DNA from: Malania oleifera
Lineage: Eukaryota; Streptophyta; Magnoliopsida; Santalales; Ximeniaceae
DNA length: 64,000 nt
Direction of reading: 5' to 3'
Assembly (NCBI RefSeq): GCF_029873635.1
Contig: NC_080424.1
Coordinates: 675,501 to 739,500 of the forward strand
Shown here: piece after piece, positions 55,041-64,000 of the stretch
Layout: each line of letters starts with the position of its first letter
Numbering within the stretch: the first letter of the stretch is position 1
Notes under the pieces: model-generated
The model's database searches: none
Told to the model about the DNA's origin: nothing
Seen by the model: only the letters and a program-made list of their open reading frames with translations
Made by a program: the position numbers and the translations under genes

Positions 55041-56133
55041 TCTACATTCCACAATATCACATACAATTCAGTATATATCACCATCTGAATTTCTATATTA
55101 ACTACAATCAAATTAAACCTTCATTATCTTAAATATAAACTTATACCTACCCCCTTGGCAATATCTACCTCATCCGGGATCATCGTGTAGACACGTGCTG
55201 GACCACTCCACCTCGGGGTACTTGCTGATTTCCCTGGTTCTGATTCGGTGCAGGTGTATTAGACAGCATCACATGACAATTCCGCATAACATGCCCCGGC
55301 TTACCGCACCTATAGCAGTTAGGACCCCAGTTCGGCATTCACCCCTATGCCTTTTGTTACATCTATGGTATGCAGGGTAAGATAAATCATTCTGATACCC
55401 AGAATAACCCCGATCTCTCGTCTCCTTCCTCGGGCCCACCGTGTCCCTTTCTCTCTTTCATGAGCCCTGACTAGCCTCAGCCTAAAAACTAGAAGGTGCG
55501 GGCCTCTTTCTCTGCTCTGACGGCTCTGTACTACCCTGCAAACTCTTCTCCAGTACCGAAGCCTTATCCACCAAGTTCAAAAAATTTTGGACCTAGAACC
55601 CACCAAAAGCTCAAAGATCTTTCGTCTGAGACCTTTTTCGAACATCCTAACCTTTCTTGCCTCATTCGGAATCATAAAGGGTGCAAAGTGAGATAGCTGC
55701 ACAAATTTTGCTACATACTCCCCAACAATCATATTTCCCTAGGTCAGGTTGGTAAACTCCTCAACCTTTTCCTCTCTAGTGGATGAGGGAAAATGGCTGT
55801 CTAAGAACAGCTCCTTGAATTGTTCCTAGGTCAGTGCCACTTTCACTACCCTATGTCCCTCTAGCAACTTCGCAGAAAGCCACCAATGTTTTGCATCCCT
55901 TGTCACCTCAAACGCGACATAACAGACCTTCTGCTCATCTGTGTAGTCGAGTACTTCCATTATCTCCTCAATTTCCTGAACCCAGTTCCCTGCAGTCACT
56001 GGATCAGGTCCTCCCTCAAAAGTTGGAGGGTTCAACCTCATAAACTCCTTAATGTTATAGCCCTGATCTACAGCAAAATAGTTCTGCTCTCTAGGATCCT
56101 TCCTCATTTCTGCCCTAACCTTTTGGGCTATAT
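55041..56133 (-). pseudogene. Gypsy gag, main part (interrupted)
   Basis: Complement 56128-55826 encodes AQKVRAEM-KD, then MRLNPPTFEGGPDPVTAGNW, EEIMEVLDYTDEQKVCYVAF and KHWWLSAKLLEGHRVVK, the Ty3/gypsy gag core. Further along, complement of about 55340-55190 carries the zinc knuckle (C-Y-R-C-G-K-P-G-H-V-M) and Q/N-rich sequence. Stops and frameshifts occur in the segment between. The N-terminus lies beyond the solo LTR at 58164-58265, and pol is absent to the left. Confidence 0.75.
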
Positions 56134-56744
56134 TGTAACGACCTGTTTTTTTTTTTTTTTTCAAAATAAATATATATTGTGAAATTTCACTACTCTGATA
56201 CCTTTTAATATAAATCAAACCCTCATCATGGACCTCACAGGACTCATGGAATCTAAGATGCAATAAACCACCTAAACAACGGGAAGCCAAATACATACAA
56301 CCATGCTAATATATACAATACCAAAGTGTCAAAAATATTTCCCAAAATATACATACACAATAGTACTCAAAATACCCTCATCTCGACCTAGGGAGTACTC
56401 AAGATAACCACCCAAAAATACTCACCCTACAATCAGGGCAATACTATAGTCCCCTCTACCTGCGAGCTTGATCTGCTCACCTAACTGGATCACCTAAAAA
56501 ATGTTAAATCACTGGGATGAGACGACGCTCAGTAAGACGAAATATGCTATTACTAGTGTGTGGTGGGTGAGTTTTCATATTATAAACTAATTTGGAAATA
56601 CCATAAAATAATTGAGTCTGCGAAACACATATAAACATTTCAATATAGCTCATACCTATGTTACTTAACATACACTATTTTTATGAATTTTATAAACATA
56701 ATACTTCTAATATTCATAGGTATTTATATGGTTTGTAAACTTGA

Positions 56745-56805
<61 letters not shown>

Positions 56806-58163
56806 ATAACTGAGAAAATTTTCCTAGATGGATAACTGAAAGTCATGATTTAACCCCTCATGACAGGGTTATGTGGCCATAGGCAGGACCTATCCTGGTT
56901 AGCCAACCAGGGTTAGTCAACTGAACTCCGACAGTTAGATCGGCCCCCTCAACCCTTATCTGAAGGGGAGCATGTCCACAATATAGGCACAATCGACTTC
57001 TTAATACCCCATATTGTCTGAGTAATGTGGTTGCACTATGAACTGAATATAGCTACGGTACCGTGCTCAGCTGACTGAATCTGGTCCATTAGGGTCTGAT
57101 ACTATATACATATGTAACTGATATATCTATATTACTGTTTTACCATGATTTTATAATAACTAAAACATTGTAAAACTGAACTGCTAATATGAATAACTGG
57201 CTGAACATTCAATGTCTGTATATCTGATTCAATAACTGAAATCATGGTATTCTGAATATTCTGTAAAAATTCTATCTATATATAAATACTGAAAATCACC
57301 ATTTTATAAAACATATATTTACTCCATGATATTGTCTGTCGAATACATGGTAAAACATGGTATTTGTAAACTGCATAAATACTGTACTAGTTTGTTATAA
57401 ACTCAAGCAATTTAAATAAATAAATCCACTTGTTCCAAAATCTGTATTTTCTGCTATACATATATATATATATATATAAATTATAATTTGAATAATAATA
57501 ATCCGGTAAAACATATAATTTCTACTCACTATCATACTAAAGTTCCTAACACAGCATATTTCCCTTACCTGACTACTGGAAAGCCCCTACAATAACTAGG
57601 CCTACACTCACAGGGTTCCCCGTTCAACACCCTGAAAAAAATATCTCCCAGAACAAAACTTCAGTATTTCTTTGTCTACTACATTTTCTATAACTGTAAG
57701 TAAGCCAAATAATGAATTAAAATTCTTACCCTGAATTTGGCATGGATTCCAAGCTAACCCCACCAATGATCCACTCCATCAGACTTGAAAAGAACTTTCC
57801 CAGGAGTGTCGTGGTTGCCTCGGATCATCAAACCAGCAAGAATCCGACCTGAAATCTTAGAGAGAAGGGGACAGGGGTGAACAGGAGAGAGAGGGAGTAA
57901 TTTTGGTTGAAAATTATGTGTTGAATCCTAGTTTAGGGCTATTTATACACTGGCCTTCGTCGACGAATGTTCATTCCTCATCGACGAAATTCAGGGCTAA
58001 AATTAGCTTCTCGGTATTTTCTCGTTGACGAGACGCGCCCTCATCGACAACCCCAATAAGCCACTTCGCGTTCGTCGACAAGGCCTGCTGTGACCCCCTT
58101 TTAATTCTACTTCTTTTCTTCCTCCTTTATTATTTAAATACCATAAATCTTTGGGTCACTACA
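56134..58163 (-). mobile_element. Solo LTR (2030 bp), inserted in the gypsy gag
   Basis: Flanked by TATAT (56129-56133) and TATAC (58164-58168), a target duplication with one change. The gag frame continues in phase on both sides. On the complement it starts TGTAGTGACCC and ends GGTCGTTACA. The TTCGTCGACGAA-type array is at 57955-58085, with a TATA box (minus) at about 57940-57951. A (CA)n(TA)n tract lies at 56747-56803. Confidence 0.85.
56747..56803. repeat. (CA)n(TA)n compound microsatellite
   Basis: CA run to about 56786, then TA. Confidence 0.95.
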
Positions 58164-58664
58164 TATACCTCGCAGCATCGTGGAGGTATCAATATCTTCT
58201 TCACTAGAAGTCTCTGAATTATCCCTTTTTTCAACCTCTACGTCCTCCCCCCTAGGATCCATCATGAAAATAGGACAGAAAAGAGATAAGAATTCCATTA
58301 TCACAACATTCTCAAAACAATCATTACACTAAAATCCAATATACGCCCAAATTCTCAACTTAAGGACCAGTCCCACTGCTCAGAAATAGAATCATCTAAG
58401 GTTTGCTGTGGTTTGTCTGAAATTGTCAATTCCTTCAAAAAATCACAGAAAGTTGTGACGTACTTCCGGCTCTAGGCTACAAGACAAAATCCTACAACTC
58501 TCAACACCTAACCTACCCACTTCCTATCCTCATTGTCATATGTTCCTATACTCTGGTATTAATCATCCTTAAGTCTACAGAACCCAAAACATAATGCTCT
58601 GATACCATACTGTAATGCCCCGAAGTCAAAACTAGGGTCCAAAGTGTTATTTGAAATATATCTC
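58164..58664 (-). mobile_element. Gypsy element 5' part: gag start, leader, primer site, LTR edge
   Basis: Gag starts at complement 58265 or the next ATG at 58262 (MDPRGEDVEVEKRDN, acidic). A leader of about 330 bp has no coding signal. A tRNA-Met primer site lies at complement 58608-58596 (ATGGTATCAGAGC). The LTR terminal sequence starts at 58611 (TGTAATGCCCCG) and is cut at 58664 by the next LTR. Confidence 0.7.
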
Positions 58665-59587
58665 TGTTACCACCTTATGACGCCCGAACCCACCAAGTGG
58701 GGCTTGAGTGCCACGTATTCCATTTACCTATATCTGATATCATAATCTCAATCACATAGCGGAAATAATAACAACTCCTCAAAAATATACCAGACTTTCT
58801 ACATCTATATACAATCTTAAAAAGGTATTCTCCAAACAACTAGTATTCACAAATATTTACAACTTTGAAAACATAAATATATTATAACCCCAAAAATTAT
58901 AACCAAAGTTTATACCCTTGCTCTCTTTCAAAAATGCTACACTAGCCCTGAGCTCACTAAACTCGATCACACGAAGGTCTTGTAAAATAAGATTTCATAT
59001 CGGGTGAGACACATCTCCGTAAGTTGGAATAGATTAGCACCGGTGTTTGGCTATCATGAGGTTTGTGTACAAATATATATAATCATCATTTATAAACATA
59101 TCACAGTTATGAAAACATTCTCTATCCCTACTCACAAACATGCAGCATATTTTAAATAAATGAGAGTTCCCAAGGATTGGGGTAATTACCCTCCCATACA
59201 AGTAGCACCCCTCTTCTTTGATACCTAATGCAACCCATGGCTACAACTGAAACATATCATAATACTTACCTTACTCAGTAAGCCCTCAGGTGGATAGTTT
59301 ATCTCATACACACACACACACATTCAAACAAAAGTTTACTGGCAAAAGTTCCCGAGAAAAAGGAAGATTACCCGCCCATACAAGTAGCTTCCCTCTGCCC
59401 TAATACGTTATGCAGCCCGGTATGGCTATATTTGATACCTATTAGGGCACTTGCCTTTCTCAGCAAGCCCTCGGGCAGAGTGTATACTTCGCCCCTATAT
59501 AAATATGATACCACAATATACAATACATTTTTACTTTACTTTGTGTCTGTTATCTCTGTAATATTCATCTTTTCATGTTCTCGATAT

Positions 59588-59775
59588 GCCATATTACATA
59601 GTTCACTTTCACAGTTCACATGACGTGAATCTCATATCATACTTTCATAGTTCACTTCACGTGAATCTCATGTCGTATATTTCATTCCCATAGTTCACTT
59701 CACGTGAATCTCATGTCATATAATTCATTCCCATAGTTCATATCACGTGAATCTCATATCATATAATTCACTGGT
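59588..59775. repeat. Minisatellite with TTCACGTGAA palindrome, 4 copies
   Basis: A 42-47 bp unit, CATAGTTCACTTCACGTGAA then TCTCATRTCATAT, repeats. Three copies keep CACGTG and one reads GACGTG. Confidence 0.85.
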
Positions 59776-60036
59776 TAAATTAAACAATTATGCATTTAGA
59801 ACTCACTATCAGATCGATAATCATTGTCATGCTTCTCCCCATAACGGGTTGCGTGGCCCGAAGGTTGGACTTAACCCTGGTCAGCCCACCAGAGCTAAAT
59901 CAGAAAAACAACCTATTTAGTCTGTAAGTCCGATTGACTTTCCCACACTAGTCTAGACTCCAGGGGGAATCTCTACCCTACAAAGCATAATTGACTATCC
60001 CATCTCCACACCCTCTCTAAGACGTGTGGGTGCACT

Positions 60037-60322
60037 TGTAGTGACCCGAAGAATAATAGCATTTTAATAATAGAGAGGGAGAGAAAATAGAAACAAAAAC
60101 AGGAGGAGACCGTAGACTTGGTCGACGACATTGCATTTTGAGGGAAATAAAAATTCTAGAAATTTTTCCAGGCTTCGTCGATGAACACAGGGTTTTGTTG
60201 ACGAGAAAATACCAAGAGAGGGTCTGGGGCGATCTGAATTTCGTCGACGAATACAGGGCTTCGTCGATGAATTTGGCAGTATATAAGGAGGAAAATCGGG
60301 ATATTTCTCATTTCTCTCGCCG

Positions 60323-60379
<57 letters not shown>

Positions 60380-61964
60380 CAACTCTCTCTCCCTTCTCTC
60401 TTCATTTCCGGCCCCCAGATCGATGATCCGAAGCTACCACGACGCTCCTACCGAAGTTCTCTACAAGACTACCGGAGCGGATCGTCGAGAAAATAAAGTT
60501 GGATTTCATCCCAAATTCAGGGTAAGGACTTTTATCTAGTTTTTGACTTCTTGACAGTTATAGGAAATGATGTAGGCAGAAAAATACTGATATTATGTTC
60601 TAGCATACGTTGGTTTCAAGATATTGTGTAGGAGGCCCTGCAGGAGTTAGGCTAGTGTTCCATAAGGGCTTTTCAAAGTTAAGGTAAGGGAAATATGCTA
60701 TGTCAGGAAATTTCTAAATATTATAGTGTGTATTTATTTACGAAAATTATGTATTAAAGTATGTTGTGTCGTGTGAATATGTATGTAGTACGGGGATATG
60801 TTTTACGAATTGTAGTTTCATGATTTTTATGAATTTCAGTACCATGATTTTACGGATTTAAGCACTATGATTATGTGAACTTCAGTACCATGATTTTACG
60901 GATTTTAGTACCATGATTATATGAATCTCAGTACCATGCTTATACGAATTCCAGTATTACGAATATGCAGTTCCATGTTATGATTATTCAGATTTCAGTA
61001 CGTTATGCAGCATCATGGTTATTATGATTACTTCAGAATCATGGTAAATCAGATAGATACGTATAGAAATATATTATATGATATCAGACCCTGTTGGACT
61101 TGCAGCTACAGAGCACGATACCGTTGCTACAGATATTATGTTACTTTATGAGTGCAACCACCTATTCAGATAATACGTGGTAAGGTCAACCACCTAGGCC
61201 CTTGAAGAGGTTAGGCTCCCCATCCAGATATGGGTTGAGGTGGGTAGGTCGACTGACGGAGTTCAGTGATTTATTCTTGGTTGGCCAGCCAGCGTAAATC
61301 CAGCCTACGGGCCGCACAACCTTGTCATGAGGGGGCATGTCATGACATAGATAGCCACAGGGAACAGTTTCAGTTACTATTACATACGTATGGATTTACA
61401 GATTCGGGGACCCTACTTATGTACAGTAGAAGTATTTTGAATTATAATCTACAAGACTGTTATGTTAAACAACATGGAAAGGGGATGCATTTTATTACTT
61501 ATACTGTACTTAACATATCCAGTGATACATGTTTATATGAAATTAGATTTTGCATATTGTTAGCTCATTTGCCACACACTAGTAATAGCATATTTCTTCT
61601 TACTGAGTGTTGGCTCATCATAGTGTTGAAACAATTTTCAGGTGATCCAGGTAGGCGAGCAGATCAGGCTCGCAAATAGAGGGGCGTCTATAGTGCCCTG
61701 TCAGCAAAGTGAGTATGTTTTGGGAGGATTTTTGTATTACCCTAGCTAGTTGAGGGTATTTTGGGGAATTCAGATATATGTGTATATTGGGAAAACATGT
61801 AGTACTTTGGTATTGAGTGGTATTGGTTCTGTATTGTATATAATGGTTTATGGTTATGTTTGTATGATTTCTGCTTCCTGCTGCTTAGGTTAATACTATG
61901 GTTTCAGAGTATGTTATTTGCTATTATGGAAAAAAAAAATCAATTTATTAAGGAGGTCGTTACA
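60037..61964 (+). mobile_element. Solo LTR (1928 bp), plus, nested in another LTR
   Basis: Flanked by the exact duplication GCACT (60032-60036, 61965-61969). It starts TGTAGTGACCCG and ends GGTCGTTACA. The palindrome array is at 60118-60275, with a TATA box at about 60279-60290 and a CT run after it (60315-60376). A degenerate 29-bp repeat (CAGTACCATGATT) lies at 60825-61030. Confidence 0.88.
60825..61030. repeat. Degenerate repeat, CAGTACCATGATT core, about 7 copies
   Basis: Units of about 28-30 bp such as TTCAGTACCATGATTTTACGG recur with substitutions. Confidence 0.7.
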
Positions 61965-62884
61965 GCACTAATCTCTGTCAAAAACATACACAACAGTATT
62001 GTTCGTGCCTTACCATGGTCCATCGGAGTTTTCTAATCATACATTGCAATTTAACATTCATATCCTACTCTGATTAACAATATACATGCAATACATATTC
62101 TCATCACATTTCAGTATTCCCAACATCTCATAATCATAATTCATCATAGTATTTTCATTTTACTCATGCCACACCATTTAAATAATTCGCATAATCATAT
62201 AATTTAAAATAACAAAAGCCAACCCATGTTCATCGTTCAAATTATTGAAAATACACATTTATTATCCTTCACAATTATCTAGAAAATTCATTATTTTCCA
62301 CATTTCATTTTCAAAAATAATATCTATACAGCCCTAGGCTCAAAATCATAGTTCAAACGGTTGGCATTTCCTTTAAAAACTCACATGATAATCATATACA
62401 TTTATAAACACATATCTTTTCCATTTAAACTGGTAAATTCATAAAAATGACTGGTTTAATTTATTCCCCTTACCTGGTTTTTAAAAAAATTATGTCAGTA
62501 GGGACCCCAAGACGATGCCTGCGGCGCTCACCTCAACCCTGATTCAAAACCCTAGCTTATCAACTTAAACCCCAGATCAACAACTATTAAATCTTCTCAA
62601 GCCCATACACCCCTTTAAACAATCATATACTAGCCAAACAACTCATTTCTACCCTTACCTCAACTTTAGGTTAAAGCCTAGAAAAACTCTATTCGAAAAT
62701 CCACTCCACTAGACTTATAGAGAATTTCCCATAGATCCTCGTAGCGACTTCGATCTAATTGTTGAATTAGGCGACGAACGACGAGAAATCGTAAAGAGAA
62801 TATGAAAAATGACGTTTTGGAGAGAGAAGAAGAAGAATTTTAGGTTGCTTAATGAATAAGAAACGAAAAATTCAATTTATACTC

Positions 62885-63082
62885 GGCCAACCTCATCGAC
62901 AAGATGACGGCTTCGTTGACGAACCATAGAAGAATGTTCATTGACGAGAAGAAGACTTCATTGACGAACCCTAAACCTGAAATTCCTGTCGTTCGGGATC
63001 TCTTCGTCAATGACGATTGAACTTCGTCGACGAATTACTGAAGGACCTTCGTCGACAAAAACAAGGGATTCGTCGATGAAGC
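62885..63082. promoter_or_regulatory. TTCGTCGACGAA palindrome array (example of six)
   Basis: Copies with substitutions occur at about 62890, 62910, 62938, 62955, 63002, 63022, 63049 and 63070. Equivalent arrays occur at 39512-39700, 43638-43915, 52143-52335, 57955-58085 and 60118-60275. Each lies just upstream of the LTR TATA box. Confidence 0.7.
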
Positions 63083-63335
63083 CTATTATTTCTTTTATAA
63101 AAATTCCTTTTTTCATTCCTTCATTATTTCCATAAATAAATTTGTTTGGATCTCCACATCTCAGTTCATTTTTTTTCATAAAAAATTTTCAAACAAGAAG
63201 TGAAGGAAAAAGTGAGGAAAAGATTTAGTGATGGATGAATAATTTTTATACACTTAAAATTCTTACTCCCCCACTCTTTCCAAACTCATTTTAAGAATTC
63301 ATCTTTAATTGCGCTAGGGGACTAGATCAGGGTAA

Positions 63336-63645
63336 GTGGGTTGGATTATGTCAAATTTTATTTAATATACCTTATTTAAATTAAAGTACAGGGATTGAAT
63401 TATATCAATTTTTATTTAATATACCTGATCTAAAATTAAAGTACGAGGATTGGATTATATCAATTTTTATTTAATATACCTGATTTAAATTAAAGTACAG
63501 AGATTGGATTATATCAATTTTTATTAAATATGCCTGATTTAAATTAAAGTACGGAGATTAGATTATATCAAATTTTATTAAATATACCTTAGTAAAGTAC
63601 GTGGATTTAATTATATCAGCTTTTTTATTAAATATATCTGAGTTT
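63336..63645. repeat. Minisatellite, about 5-6 copies of a 55-60 bp unit
   Basis: GGATTATATCAATTTTTATT, then TAATATACCTGATTTAAATT and AAAGTACRGRGATT recur from about 63340 to 63640, decaying to the right. Confidence 0.9.
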
Positions 63646-63652
63646 ATTTATA

Positions 63653-64000
63653 GTGACCCGAACCCGTGTGAGTTCCTATAAATAATTTTATAATGGAAGC
63701 AAATATAACGTCAAATACATTTAATACCAGAGTACTAATTACTTTATTACAATAATATCTCAAATATCAAAATTAACATCTTAAAATTTCTAAAATACAA
63801 AAACATATCATAATTATTCTAAATAGTTTTTTCTATCCCACTCACGCTTTTGCTGGGCCACTTTGATATGCTCCTCAAGATGTCTGTAATATATGATAAT
63901 AATTGGGATGAGACGACGCTCAATAAGTAAAAGATATATTATTATCAATGTGTAGCTAAAATAAGCTTTACATTGTAAAAATTCATTCATTAATTTTAAT
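63653..64000 (-). mobile_element. Gypsy-type LTR end, minus, running off the window
   Basis: Begins TAGTGACCCGAACCC and shares blocks with 53520-53800 and with the other minus LTRs (GGGATGAGACGACGCTCA). The remainder lies outside the window. Confidence 0.55.

Larger units (their letters stand above)
58665..63158 (-). mobile_element. Gypsy-type LTR (about 2.56 kb), minus, split by another solo LTR
   Basis: Pieces 58665-60036 and 61965-63158. On the complement it starts TGTGGAGATCC and holds the palindrome array (63082-62885). A TATA box lies at about 62885-62873, and it ends near GGGCGTCATAAGG. ATCTC lies on both sides (58660-58664; about 63158-63162), a likely target duplication, although the exact right edge is ambiguous by one base. 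The G-box minisatellite 59588-59775 is inside. Confidence 0.65.

Overview
The window reads as repeat-dense nuclear DNA of a flowering plant, most likely a woody or large-genome eudicot. Genes with plant-type introns, Ty1/copia, Sirevirus-like and Ty3/gypsy LTR elements, LINE-1 remnants, TRIMs and many (TA)n/(GA)n microsatellites all point that way. No bacterial or organellar features are seen. I cannot name the species.

Only two host genes are convincing. The first is a beta-1,3-galactosyltransferase gene (GT31 family with a DUF4094 stem) on the minus strand. It has eight exons between 13693 and 1486, and all splice phases agree to give a 482-residue protein. Its fourth intron is about 9.9 kb because an old copia element (Copia-1, 2576-12255) landed in it, and a second compound copia/TRIM unit (6764-11736) landed in the gag of the first. 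The second is an intronless pentatricopeptide-repeat gene (33668-35083, minus), a probable orthologue of Arabidopsis At1g09220. A few exon-like pieces near 15.9-16.6 kb may belong to an unrecognised gene.

Layout: 1-0.83 kb LINE remnant; 1.5-13.7 kb galactosyltransferase with nested elements; 13.7-17.4 kb microsatellite-rich intergenic DNA; 17.4-26.7 kb decayed copia (Copia-2) split by a recent copia (Copia-3, 19575-24980, LTRs identical apart from a 12-bp duplication); 28-32.3 kb a small TRIM and a minus-strand LINE interrupted by a plus-strand LINE with a perfect 13-bp target duplication; 33.7-35.1 kb PPR gene; 35.3-50 kb a copia (Copia-4) split by a 12.8-kb Sirevirus-like element that has gag and an accessory ORF but no pol and itself carries two solo LTRs; 50-64 kb a pile of gypsy-type solo LTRs, a gypsy gag gene and a copia piece, many nested in each other.

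The most unusual signal is regulatory. Two unrelated LTR families carry dense arrays of CG-containing palindromes upstream of their TATA boxes. The gypsy-type LTRs use a TTCGTCGACGAA palindrome, often as pairs about 8 bp apart, in six separate copies. The Sirevirus-like element uses GTTCGGGYRACCGAAC in both LTRs and again internally, just upstream of a TATA box that precedes its accessory ORF. This looks like a promoter module used twice in one element.
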